Source of the DNA: Chryseobacterium sp. FH2
Lineage (GTDB): Bacteria; Bacteroidota; Bacteroidia; Flavobacteriales; Weeksellaceae
Direction: 5' to 3'
Length of the DNA stretch: 64,000 nucleotides
NCBI RefSeq assembly: GCF_001045455.1
Contig: NZ_LFNE01000010.1
Location: 186,001 to 250,000 of the forward strand
Notes under the pieces: generated by a model
Database searches by the model: none
What the model saw: only the letters and a program-made list of their open reading frames with translations
Told to the model about the DNA's origin: nothing
Made by a program: the position numbers and the translations under genes
Shown here: piece after piece, positions 35,486-44,912 of the stretch
Layout: each line of letters opens with the position of its first letter
Numbering within the stretch: the stretch's first letter is position 1

Positions 35486-38400
35486 ATGAAAAAATTTCTA
35501 CTAACTATTTGTACTTTTCTTTGTTTATTTGCTAATGCACAATTAGATACAGAACATTGGTTTGCTCCAATGTCTGCAAAAGCAGGAATCAATGGCCTTG
35601 AAGGTTACCTGTACCTTTCAACAGACGAAACTACTCCGTTTCCTGTACAAATTTTTAATAATAATACACTTTTTACAACCGTAAACGTAAGTAAAGGAAA
35701 TCCCGCACAGGTAATTATTCCCAATCAGTTTATGATTACGGCCACTCAGTCACAATTATTTACTCAAAATAATATGGGATTGAATGTGAAGGGAACTAAA
35801 AAGTTCTTTGCTAATTACAGGTTCTCTCTTTCCAATCATGCTGAAATTCTTACTTCAAAAGGTGCAGCAGGTCTAGGAACCACTTTTTTCGCAGGAGTAG
35901 CACCTATTTCAGGCTCTGAAGATCACATGAGTGCAACTATCGGTGTTACTGCAACTGAAGATAATACGACTGTTACAATTTCAGGATATAATCCGAATAT
36001 TACTTTTTCAGACGGTATTTCTTCTCCTACGAGAACATTTACCATTAATAAAGGGAAATCATACATTTTAGATGTTGTAAGTTCTTGGTCTAATATCAAT
36101 AGAACAGGTTTGGTAGGGGCTAAAATTGTAGCAACTAAACCAATTTCTGTTACCAACGGAAATTTCAACGGAGCCTACACAAGTGTAAATCTTACCAATA
36201 ATGATGTTCTGATGGATCAGGCTGTGCCTGTGGACAGATTAGGAAAAGATTTCGTGGTGGTAAAAGGTAACGGAACGGTTACCTCTCAAATGGAAACGGC
36301 ACTTATCATCGCAACAGAAAATAATACCCAGGTTACTTTTAACGGAACAGGAGCTACAACCAACCTTAATGCAGGGCAATATTATTTAGTTCCGTCCGCA
36401 AGATATATCAATCAGGGAAATGGTCATTACAATATGAATATTTCCGCTTCAAAAAACGTTTATGTCTATCAATTATTATCAGGAGCAACCAACGGAAACG
36501 AATATGCGTCAGGGGGGATGAATTTTATTCCACCGTTGAGTTGTTTTATGCCTAATAAAATTGAAGAAATCGGGTATATTAACAGAATTGGCGGACAAAC
36601 CTTCGCTACAAGATTGAATATTATCACACAATCCGGGGCCACGGTAACACTGAACGGAAATGCCATTGCAACAGCAAACGGACCATATCCGGTAACAGGA
36701 AATCCAAATTGGGTAAGTTACTCGATTCAAAACGTAACCGGAAATATCACGGTAAATTCTAACAAGGCCATGACGGCAGGAATTGCAGCCGGTAGTGGTG
36801 CAGTGGGCTATGGAGGATATTTTGCAGGATTTTCTTCAGTCCCGGCAATTACAAAAACAGGAGACTGTTATGCCGGAGTTTTACTTCAGGTAGATAATAA
36901 TTATGATGCCTATCAATGGTATTTTAATGGAAATCCTATTCCCGGAGCGACATCTTTTTCTATTAACCCTGAACTATACGGAGCCGGAGCTTATACTTGT
37001 TCAGTTACGAAAAATAATTGTGAAACGAGATTAACAGCGGTATACAATTACACATTGTGCCCTCCAATTTCCACAACAACTTACACTCTCGGTTCTTGTG
37101 GAACAAAAGTCATTACGCCTACTTTTACAAATTCAACACAAACTATCGTTCCATCACTTACAAGTATCATTTCTCAGCCTACTTCAGGAACAGCAACCGT
37201 AAACCCTACAACAGGACAAATTACTTATACTCCGAATGCAGGAATTACAGCTAATACTACAGATACTTTTGTTTATTATATTCAAGGAAATGGAAATCCC
37301 TTTGCTTTTGAATATTTTAAAATAGTCATCAATATAGATGTTTTGCAGGTCAATAATGTATCTTTAACATCTTGTACCAATGCAAACGGAAACGGAACTT
37401 ATAACCTGACTTCAGCAAACCTTTCTCCCAATACAGGAACAACGGTTACTTATTTTACAAACTCAAACTTAACTGGGCAGATCTCAACTCCTACAGCGTA
37501 CACGGGACCGGCAGGGACTATTTACGCTAATGTAGCCTCGGCTTACGGATGTTCAAACGTAGCCCAGATTACCTTGTCTTTAAGTCCTTCTCCCAATATT
37601 AACACTGCTGCCTTTAATGCAAATATTTGTGATGATAATTTTGATGGAATTGTAGCGGTGAATTTCGCCAATGTTACTCCTCAAATTGTAACAAACCCCG
37701 CAAACTTTAACGTAAGATATTATTTAAGCCAGGCCGATGCGAATGTTGGAAACAACAATACACTTCCCGTAAACTGGAACTTCAATACAAATACAACCGT
37801 ATATGTGAGAGTAGATACTACGACAGGAGACTGCCCTACCGTTTTCGGTCAAATCAACTTTGCTATTGGAAATAAAATAACATTACTTACAAATACTGCC
37901 AATGTGGATGTTTGTGATAATGACCTTACCGGTTCTGAAAGTGTAAATCTTAATGATTATAAAGCCTTATTTACAGCAGAGCCAAATGTAACTTTAACAT
38001 TCTACACCACTCTTGCCAATGCACAAAATGCAACCAATGCAATTGCCGCGACACAGGTTATTAACTCAAACAGCACATATTTTATACGATTTACAAGCTC
38101 TAGTTCATGTCCGAACGTAGGTACTTTAAATATTATTTTTAAATCTCCAAAAAAATCTAATACACTTCATGATCAGGTAATTTGTTCGGATGAACAAGTA
38201 CTTTTGGACGCAGGAGCAGGTTTTACAACCTACAAATGGAGTACAGGAGCAATAACGCAAACTATCACCGCAGGAGTCGGAAACTATTATGTAGATTTAG
38301 GCTTAAATGGCTGTGTCTATCGTCAATATGTAAATGTAAATACAGCCCAGGCTCCGACTATTACCAAAATTGATGTCGTGGGAACTACTGCTACCGTTTA

Positions 38401-38830
38401 TGTTACCGGAGGAACACCTCCTTACAGATATTCCCTAAACGGAATTGATTATCAACCATCTAACGTTTTCATAGGATTACCAAGAGGAACTCATAAAGTA
38501 TATGTTTTGGGAGCAGACGGATGCTCGCCTGTGACTAAAGAATTTTTAGTATTAAATCTCGTAAACGCCATTACTCCAAACGGAGACGGAATAAATGATG
38601 TGTTAAATTATTCTGATTTAAGGATAAAAGAAAATGTCAGTATCGAAGTGGTTGACAGATACGGAGCAGTTGTTTATAAATCTGCAGATAAAAAATATAT
38701 CTGGGACGGAAAACCGGGCGGAAGAACTCTTCCTACGGCAGCATATTGGTATGTAATCAGGTGGACAGAGCCTGATACGAAATTACCAGTTTCGTATTCA
38801 GGATGGGTTTTAGTAAAGAATCGTGAGTAA
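35486..38830 (+). CDS. T9SS type B cell-surface protein, adhesin paralog 1
   Basis: 1114 residues from the ATG at 35486, which starts a signal peptide (MKKFLLTICTFLCLFANA). The mature protein starts QLDTEHWFAPM, as do its three neighbours. About residues 25-460 are a beta-rich region resembling the IgGFc-binding N-terminal domain, with ATEDNTTVTISGY and VPVDRLGKDFVVVKGNG. An Ig-like module (YQWYFNGNPIPGA) follows, then repeats with CDDNFDGIVAVN, and a final type B gliding-motility-associated sorting domain from about residue 1028 (AITPNGDGINDVL ... WDGKPGG ... GWVLVKNRE). It should be exported by type IX secretion and held at the cell surface. Substrate or partner unknown. Confidence 0.88.
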   Translation: MKKFLLTICTFLCLFANAQLDTEHWFAPMSAKAGINGLEGYLYLSTDETTPFPVQIFNNNTLFTTVNVSKGNPAQVIIPNQFMITATQSQLFTQNNMGLNVKGTKKFFANYRFSLSNHAEILTSKGAAGLGTTFFAGVAPISGSEDHMSATIGVTATEDNTTVTISGYNPNITFSDGISSPTRTFTINKGKSYILDVVSSWSNINRTGLVGAKIVATKPISVTNGNFNGAYTSVNLTNNDVLMDQAVPVDRLGKDFVVVKGNGTVTSQMETALIIATENNTQVTFNGTGATTNLNAGQYYLVPSARYINQGNGHYNMNISASKNVYVYQLLSGATNGNEYASGGMNFIPPLSCFMPNKIEEIGYINRIGGQTFATRLNIITQSGATVTLNGNAIATANGPYPVTGNPNWVSYSIQNVTGNITVNSNKAMTAGIAAGSGAVGYGGYFAGFSSVPAITKTGDCYAGVLLQVDNNYDAYQWYFNGNPIPGATSFSINPELYGAGAYTCSVTKNNCETRLTAVYNYTLCPPISTTTYTLGSCGTKVITPTFTNSTQTIVPSLTSIISQPTSGTATVNPTTGQITYTPNAGITANTTDTFVYYIQGNGNPFAFEYFKIVINIDVLQVNNVSLTSCTNANGNGTYNLTSANLSPNTGTTVTYFTNSNLTGQISTPTAYTGPAGTIYANVASAYGCSNVAQITLSLSPSPNINTAAFNANICDDNFDGIVAVNFANVTPQIVTNPANFNVRYYLSQADANVGNNNTLPVNWNFNTNTTVYVRVDTTTGDCPTVFGQINFAIGNKITLLTNTANVDVCDNDLTGSESVNLNDYKALFTAEPNVTLTFYTTLANAQNATNAIAATQVINSNSTYFIRFTSSSSCPNVGTLNIIFKSPKKSNTLHDQVICSDEQVLLDAGAGFTTYKWSTGAITQTITAGVGNYYVDLGLNGCVYRQYVNVNTAQAPTITKIDVVGTTATVYVTGGTPPYRYSLNGIDYQPSNVFIGLPRGTHKVYVLGADGCSPVTKEFLVLNLVNAITPNGDGINDVLNYSDLRIKENVSIEVVDRYGAVVYKSADKKYIWDGKPGGRTLPTAAYWYVIRWTEPDTKLPVSYSGWVLVKNRE

Positions 38831-38878
38831 TTTTTTCATATTCTTTGCATTTTTTTAAAAACATCTCAAATATTGTAT

Positions 38879-38886
38879 TATTTTTG
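38879..38886 (+). promoter_or_regulatory. -7 element for adhesin paralog 2
   Basis: TATTTTTG is followed after 4 bases by AATCCTAATTCCC (38891-38903), the same 13 bases found before paralog 3. The ATG is at 38911. Confidence 0.5.
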
Positions 38887-38910
38887 TAGAAATCCTAATT
38901 CCCAACCCAT

Positions 38911-41811
38911 ATGAAAAGATTTCTACTCAGCTTAGTATTAGTTTTTTTTACAGCCAGTAATCTCTTTGCACAAAGAGATACAGATCACTGGTTTGCGCCG
39001 ATGGCAGCAAGGTCATCCGCATTGAGCTCCTTTTATCAAGGTTTATATTTTTCAACAGACTCTGTTACTCCATTTCCGGTAAATATCTATACCAATGATG
39101 CTTCCGGAAATAGTGTAGTGATAGGTACTGTTACGATTAGTAAAGGTGACCCAAAGGTTTTCACCTTCCCGACTACACCAGCTATACCGGGTGTAAACCC
39201 TACCACTGCTATGGTAACAGCTACCGCAGGTGAAATGTTTACCAAAGTAAATAAAGGTATATATACCCACGGAGAGAAACCCTATTTTGTAAACTACAGA
39301 TTCTCTGTGACAAGTCATGGTGAAATTCTTACTTCAAAAGGTAAGGCTGCATTAGGAAAGAAATTCTATGTAGTTTCAAGTCCTGTTACAGGTTTAACCT
39401 CAGCTACTTATTTAAACTTTACATCCGGAATCATTGCAACAGAAGATAACACAACTGTAACGGTTTCCGGATACGGTGCAGGCGTTCAATTTTCAAATGG
39501 TACAAACGGAACTAATACTCCAACAATGACTGTCAACCTAAACAGAGGGCAATCATATATCATTGAAGGGCAAATGCCAAGTACACCAAGTGCTAACCAA
39601 ACAGGCTTTATTGGTGCAAAAATAGAATCAGACAAACCAATATCAATAACTAACGGTAATTTTAATGGCCAGTTTGCATTATCCCCTCCCGGAGGTTTTT
39701 CAGGTACAGATATTGTTATGGATCAATCGGTACCTACTGATAGATTAGGTAATGAATTTGCTTTAGTAAAAGGCAATGGTAATATTACTGACGGTGTAGA
39801 AGATGCCATAATCGTAGCTACGGAAAATGGCACTGAAGTGTATGTAAATGATGGTACAACTCCTTTGGTTACACTTAATGAAGGACAGTGGTTTCGTGTA
39901 AGTGAAGGTCCTAACGGTACGTTTATCAATAGATATATCAATCAGGGGAATGACCATTACAATATGCGTATAAAAACATCAAAAAATGCATATGTTTACC
40001 AGCTTTTAGCGGGTCTTCCCAACTATAATGCAACAGAAGGGTTTAATTATATTCCGCCTTTGAACTGTTTTTTACCTAGAAAAATTGACGAGATTGCGAT
40101 GGTAAATATTTTACCTCCAACTACGAATACTGTAAAATTAAATATTCTGACCGAAACAGGTGCGGCAGTTACTGTAAATGGGGCTCCCCTACCTCCAGCT
40201 CAAGGTCCATATCCAATAGCCGGAACTACAGACTGGGTATCTTATTCAGTACCAAACGCCACAGGAAATATTACGGTAACCTCAACTAAAGCTGTTACTG
40301 CAGGTATCGCAGGAGGTAGTGGTGCAGTAGGATATGGCGGGTATTTCGCCGGATTCTCTTCAATTCCTGTAATTGCAAAAAAAACAGGAGAATGTGTACC
40401 TGGCATTATACTGGAAGTAGATGACAGCTATGAGACTTATCAATGGTTCAGAAATGGTGTTGCCATTACTGGAGCTACAGTAAATACATACACCCCTACA
40501 CAATCAGGAAACTTTACGGTAAAAGTAACAATGGGAACCTGCCCTCCGGTTACAACGCCAATCTATAAAGTACAGACATGTCTGAAATTGACGACCAAAG
40601 ATGTAACAATCTGCGGAACAACAATTATTACACCTGCATTTACGAGTTCTACGCAAACCCCGGTTCCGGGAACTGTTTCCATTCTTACAGCTCCCACCCA
40701 TGGTACTGCAACTTTAAATACATCAACAGGTGTCATTACATATACTCCAAATGCAGGATATTTAGGACCAGATAAGATTGTTTATACATTCTGTGGAAAT
40801 GATGCCGAATTTAAAGACTGCGAACAAGTGACTTTAAACTTGAATGTAGTTCCTTTCGTTATAAAAGATGCTACTATAGAATCTTGTCAATACGACACCA
40901 ATCCTTATGCTGAATTTGATTTAACAACAGCACCGGTAACAGATTATCCTTTAGTAACTAAACAATTTTACCTTACATTAGCCAACCTGAACGCAGGAGT
41001 GAATATGATTGCAGATCCTGTACATTATCAGTCTGCAGGAGGAGTGGTTTATGTGAAAGTAACGACCAACGAAGGATGTACAGCCAATGCTAAAATTACT
41101 TTAGTGGCAAAACCAATCACAAAGTCTCCACTTCTGGTTGACCAATATATCTGTATTGATGCAAGGACAAACATAGACGCAGGTCCGGGTTATGATTCTT
41201 ACCAATGGAATACAGGAGCTACAACTTCGGGAATTCAGGGTGTCAGCCCAGGATTGTATACCGTTATTTTAGGTAAAAACGGATGTTTCCTTACCCAAAC
41301 GGTAAAAGTAATCAAGGCACCTGATCCGGTAATTACTCAAATCGAAATTTCAAATAATACAGCAACTGTAATTGTAAACGGAGGAAAACCACCCTATCAG
41401 TATGCCGTAGACGGAATTGCAAACTGGCAGGATTCTAATGTGTTTACAGGTTTATCAAGAGGACAACATACATTCTACGTCAAAGATACATACAACTGTA
41501 CACCAACTTCAGTAGAGGTTACAGTACCTAACTTGATTAATGCCATCACTCCAAACGGAGACAACGTAAATGACGTCATTGACTATAGCGAATTGGCTTA
41601 CAAAAACAATCTTTCATTCGTCATCTATGACAGATACGGAAATAAGATATTTACCGGAGACAAATTCAACAATTATAAATGGGACGGTAAACATTATGAC
41701 AAAAAAATTATAACGGGTACATATTGGTATCATATCAACTGGAATGAGCCAAATAAGCAAAATACCCCAATAAAATACACTGGCTGGATTTTAGTGAAAA
41801 ATATTGACTAA
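38911..41811 (+). CDS. T9SS type B cell-surface protein, adhesin paralog 2
   Basis: 966 residues. Signal peptide MKRFLLSLVLVFFTASNLFA, then QRDTDHWFAPMAARSS. The N-terminal domain shows GEILTSKGKAALG, ATEDNTTVTVSGYGAG and MDQSVPTDRLGNEFALVKGN. YQWFRNGVAITGA marks an Ig-like module. Then TPNAGYLGPDKIVYTFCGND and the type B sorting domain from about residue 880 (AITPNGDNVNDVIDYSELAY ... GWILVKNID). It is shorter than paralogs 1 and 4 because the CDD-type repeats are missing. The closest relative in the window is paralog 3. Confidence 0.88.
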   Translation: MKRFLLSLVLVFFTASNLFAQRDTDHWFAPMAARSSALSSFYQGLYFSTDSVTPFPVNIYTNDASGNSVVIGTVTISKGDPKVFTFPTTPAIPGVNPTTAMVTATAGEMFTKVNKGIYTHGEKPYFVNYRFSVTSHGEILTSKGKAALGKKFYVVSSPVTGLTSATYLNFTSGIIATEDNTTVTVSGYGAGVQFSNGTNGTNTPTMTVNLNRGQSYIIEGQMPSTPSANQTGFIGAKIESDKPISITNGNFNGQFALSPPGGFSGTDIVMDQSVPTDRLGNEFALVKGNGNITDGVEDAIIVATENGTEVYVNDGTTPLVTLNEGQWFRVSEGPNGTFINRYINQGNDHYNMRIKTSKNAYVYQLLAGLPNYNATEGFNYIPPLNCFLPRKIDEIAMVNILPPTTNTVKLNILTETGAAVTVNGAPLPPAQGPYPIAGTTDWVSYSVPNATGNITVTSTKAVTAGIAGGSGAVGYGGYFAGFSSIPVIAKKTGECVPGIILEVDDSYETYQWFRNGVAITGATVNTYTPTQSGNFTVKVTMGTCPPVTTPIYKVQTCLKLTTKDVTICGTTIITPAFTSSTQTPVPGTVSILTAPTHGTATLNTSTGVITYTPNAGYLGPDKIVYTFCGNDAEFKDCEQVTLNLNVVPFVIKDATIESCQYDTNPYAEFDLTTAPVTDYPLVTKQFYLTLANLNAGVNMIADPVHYQSAGGVVYVKVTTNEGCTANAKITLVAKPITKSPLLVDQYICIDARTNIDAGPGYDSYQWNTGATTSGIQGVSPGLYTVILGKNGCFLTQTVKVIKAPDPVITQIEISNNTATVIVNGGKPPYQYAVDGIANWQDSNVFTGLSRGQHTFYVKDTYNCTPTSVEVTVPNLINAITPNGDNVNDVIDYSELAYKNNLSFVIYDRYGNKIFTGDKFNNYKWDGKHYDKKIITGTYWYHINWNEPNKQNTPIKYTGWILVKNID

Positions 41812-41834
41812 CATCTTAAAAGTGAAAATTAAGG

Positions 41835-41862
41835 ACCACGATTATCAAATCGTGGTTTTTTT
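41835..41862 (+). terminator. Terminator after adhesin paralog 2
   Basis: A 9-bp stem (41835-41843 with 41848-41856) and a T run. Its arm ACCACGATT recurs in the terminator at 44822-44853. Confidence 0.8.
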
Positions 41863-41917
41863 ATTATTTTTTTTAAATTATTTTGAAAATTTTTCTTAAA
41901 AGTCTTAAATATTCTTT

Positions 41918-41925
41918 TATTTTTG
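41918..41925 (+). promoter_or_regulatory. -7 element for adhesin paralog 3
   Basis: TATTTTTG, followed after 4 bases by AATCCTAATTCCC (41930-41942), with the ATG at 41949. A TTTC at 41892-41895 is a possible -33 with a 22-base spacer. Confidence 0.5.
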
Positions 41926-41948
41926 CACCAATCCTAATTCCCGATTTT

Positions 41949-44801
41949 ATGAAAAAACTTTTACTGAGTTTTGTATTGATTTTCATGTCAATACCACTCT
42001 TTGTTTTTGCACAAAGAGACACAGAACACTGGTTTGCACCGATGGCAGCAAGATCAAGTGTTCTATCTAGCCCTCAACAGGCTTTATACTTTTCTACAGA
42101 TTCTACAACTCCGTTTCCTGTAGAAATTTACAGTAATAATGCCGTCATTGGTACCGTTACTATCAGCAAAGGAAACCCACAGACATTTACTATTCCTTTG
42201 AATACAATCATTACATCAGCTTCATCAGAGTTATTTACCCCTATAAACAAAGGATTGTATACAAAAGGGACGAAACCTTATTTTGCCACCTTCAGATTCT
42301 CAGTGACAAGCCACGGTGAAATTTTAACCTCGAAAGGAAAAGCAGGAATCGGAACAAAATTCTATGCAGTAGTTTCTCCAATTGAAAATATTACCGTAGG
42401 AACAACCTCTCCTCTTTTGAATTTCACCACCGGCATTATGGCAACCGAAGACAATACTACCGTTACGGTTTCAGATTATTCTCCTGATGTGGTATTCACC
42501 AATGGAAATACAGGCCTTACTAATCCTACCCTTACTTTTACATTAAACAAAGGCCAATCTTATATTATTGAAGGCATGGGAAACAGTGTCGGAAATAAAG
42601 ATGGTTTTATGGGAGCTAAAATAGAATCTGACAAACCTATTTCTGTGACCAATGGAAATTTCAACGGACAGTTTGCTTTGACGGGATCTTTTGATGGTTC
42701 TGATATTGTAATGGATCAATCTGTTCCTGTAGACCGATTAGGAAATGAATTTGTCGTGGTAAAAGGAAACGGAAACATCAGTGAAAAAATGGAAGATGCC
42801 ATAATTGTTGCAACAGAAGGCGGAACACAGGTTTTCATTAATGACTCAACGACACCTGCAGTTGTCCTTAATGAAGGAGAGTATTACAGAGTCAACAAAA
42901 CGAATAATAATAACTACATCAATCAAGGTAATGAACATTATAATATGTACATTAAAACTTCAAAGAATGTATATGTTTATCAGTTGTTGGCAGGAGTTGC
43001 AGCAAGTAATGCAACCATTGGATTTAACTATATCCCGCCATTGAACTGCTACTTGCCGAGAAAAATTGATGAAATAGGGATGATCAACATCCTTCCTCCT
43101 ACTACAAACAACGTTAAACTAAATATCCTGACAGAAACAGGAGCTGCAGTTACGGTAAATGGTGCTACGCCTCCTGCTTCACAAGGACCTTACCCTGTTT
43201 TAGGAACAACGTCTTGGGTATCTTATTCGGTCCCGGGAGTTACAGGAAACGTTACCGTTACATCATCAAAAGCAGTTACAGCCGGTATTTCCGGAGGTAG
43301 TGGTGTTGTAGGATATGGTGGATATTTCGCCGGATTCTCTTCAATTCCGGTAATTGCAAAACAAACAGGAGACTGTATTCCGGGAATCGTACTCGAAGTA
43401 GATGACAGCTTTGATTCTTACCAATGGTACAGGGACAATACTGCTATTCCGGGAGCTAATGCCAATTCATACACACCCACACAATCCGGAAATTATACTG
43501 TAAAAATTACGGTTGGATCTTGTCCTCCTATTACGACACCTGTATATAAAGCATATACATGTTTAGTGGAAACTACAAAAAATGAAACAGTTTGTGATGG
43601 CGTGAAAACAATCATTCCGGAGTTTACAAATTCAACACAGGTAGTAGTTCCAAGTACAGTAACCATCATTACACCTCCTACAAATGGAAATGCTGTAATA
43701 GATCCTGCCAACGGAGTTATCAGTTATGCCCCAACTTTCGGATATATTGGTCCGGATATGATTAAATATAAATTCTGTGGAAATAATCCAAATTTTACAG
43801 ATTGTGAAGAAGTAACTTTAAATTTAACAATTTCTGAAAGCCCAATTGTTACAAATGCAATTTTAAGATCTTGTTTCATTGAATCAAATCCCGCTACGGC
43901 TTTATTCAACCTTACAGCAGCATTGGTAACTTCACAAACAGGAATTACTAAGACATATTTCCCGTCTCCGACAGATGCACACAACGGTACAAACCAGATA
44001 CCAAATCCGGCAAACTATATTGCTCCAAATGGTGTAGCTTACGTGAAAGTGACCAACGCTAACGGCTGTTATAGAATTGCAGAAGTTACACTTGTAGTAC
44101 TTCCGCCAGTGAAATCAACAGTTTTGGCAGATAAAATTATTTGTATGGAAGATACAACTATTTTAGACGCCGGTCCAGGATTCAATGGCTATGAATGGAG
44201 CACAGGAGCAACTACTCAGACCATTTCAAACGTAGGTGTAGGAACATATTGGGTAAATCTAAAAACAGGGGACTGTATCACAAGACAAACTGTAAAAGTG
44301 TATCCTGCAGAACAGCCGGTTATTACAAGCATTGAAATTTCAACCACTAATCTTACAGTATCTGTAATTGGTGGATCAGCACCTTATCGATATTCTTTAG
44401 ATAATATACACTGGCAAGATTCTAATATCTTTACAGAAGTCCCAAGAGGCATCGGAGTAGTATATGTAAAAGATGCTTATGACTGTGAGCCTATTGAAGT
44501 AGATTATACAAACCCGAATATTATCAACGTAATCACTCCAAATGGTGACGGGGTAAATGACGTACTTGATTATTCGGCTTTAGCGGGTAAAACAAATCTT
44601 GTATTCAGTATTTACGACAGATACGGAACCAAAATCTATCAGGGAGATAAAAGCAATGACTATAAATGGTCAGGAAACGTCGGAAATGGCAAAAAAGTTT
44701 CTACCGGAAGCTATTGGTATGACGTGAGCTGGAGCGAACCAAATAAAAAACAAACTCCTATAAAATTCACAGGTTGGATTTTAGTAAAAAACAGAGAATA
44801 A
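41949..44801 (+). CDS. T9SS type B cell-surface protein, adhesin paralog 3
   Basis: 950 residues from the ATG at 41949; an upstream in-frame extension to 41883 runs through the promoter and is rejected. Signal peptide MKKLLLSFVLIFMSIPLFVFA, then QRDTEHWFAPMAARSS. The same N-terminal region as paralog 2 follows (ATEDNTTVTVSDYSPDVVF, MDQSVPVDRLGNEFVVVKGN), then the Ig-like YQWYRDNTAIPGA, APTFGYIGPDMIKYKFCGNN, and the type B sorting domain from about residue 861 (ITPNGDGVNDVLDYSALAG ... GWILVKNRE). Export and surface anchoring are inferred from the signal peptide and sorting domain. Confidence 0.88.
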   Translation: MKKLLLSFVLIFMSIPLFVFAQRDTEHWFAPMAARSSVLSSPQQALYFSTDSTTPFPVEIYSNNAVIGTVTISKGNPQTFTIPLNTIITSASSELFTPINKGLYTKGTKPYFATFRFSVTSHGEILTSKGKAGIGTKFYAVVSPIENITVGTTSPLLNFTTGIMATEDNTTVTVSDYSPDVVFTNGNTGLTNPTLTFTLNKGQSYIIEGMGNSVGNKDGFMGAKIESDKPISVTNGNFNGQFALTGSFDGSDIVMDQSVPVDRLGNEFVVVKGNGNISEKMEDAIIVATEGGTQVFINDSTTPAVVLNEGEYYRVNKTNNNNYINQGNEHYNMYIKTSKNVYVYQLLAGVAASNATIGFNYIPPLNCYLPRKIDEIGMINILPPTTNNVKLNILTETGAAVTVNGATPPASQGPYPVLGTTSWVSYSVPGVTGNVTVTSSKAVTAGISGGSGVVGYGGYFAGFSSIPVIAKQTGDCIPGIVLEVDDSFDSYQWYRDNTAIPGANANSYTPTQSGNYTVKITVGSCPPITTPVYKAYTCLVETTKNETVCDGVKTIIPEFTNSTQVVVPSTVTIITPPTNGNAVIDPANGVISYAPTFGYIGPDMIKYKFCGNNPNFTDCEEVTLNLTISESPIVTNAILRSCFIESNPATALFNLTAALVTSQTGITKTYFPSPTDAHNGTNQIPNPANYIAPNGVAYVKVTNANGCYRIAEVTLVVLPPVKSTVLADKIICMEDTTILDAGPGFNGYEWSTGATTQTISNVGVGTYWVNLKTGDCITRQTVKVYPAEQPVITSIEISTTNLTVSVIGGSAPYRYSLDNIHWQDSNIFTEVPRGIGVVYVKDAYDCEPIEVDYTNPNIINVITPNGDGVNDVLDYSALAGKTNLVFSIYDRYGTKIYQGDKSNDYKWSGNVGNGKKVSTGSYWYDVSWSEPNKKQTPIKFTGWILVKNRE

Positions 44802-44821
44802 GTATTTATCAATAACTATAT

Positions 44822-44853
44822 AAAAACCACGATTTTAAAATCGTGGTTTTTTG
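44822..44853 (+). terminator. Terminator after adhesin paralog 3
   Basis: A perfect 15-bp inverted repeat (44822-44836 with 44837-44851) with a T tail. Its arm AACCACGATTTT resembles that of the terminator at 41835. Confidence 0.85.
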
Positions 44854-44886
44854 TTATTTTTTCAACATATTAATACTTTTTATTAT

Positions 44887-44894
44887 TAAATTTG
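44887..44894 (+). promoter_or_regulatory. -7 element for adhesin paralog 4
   Basis: TAAATTTG fits TANNTTTG, 19 bases before the ATG at 44913. Confidence 0.45.
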
Positions 44895-44912
44895 TGATAA
44901 ATCAACTGCTGA

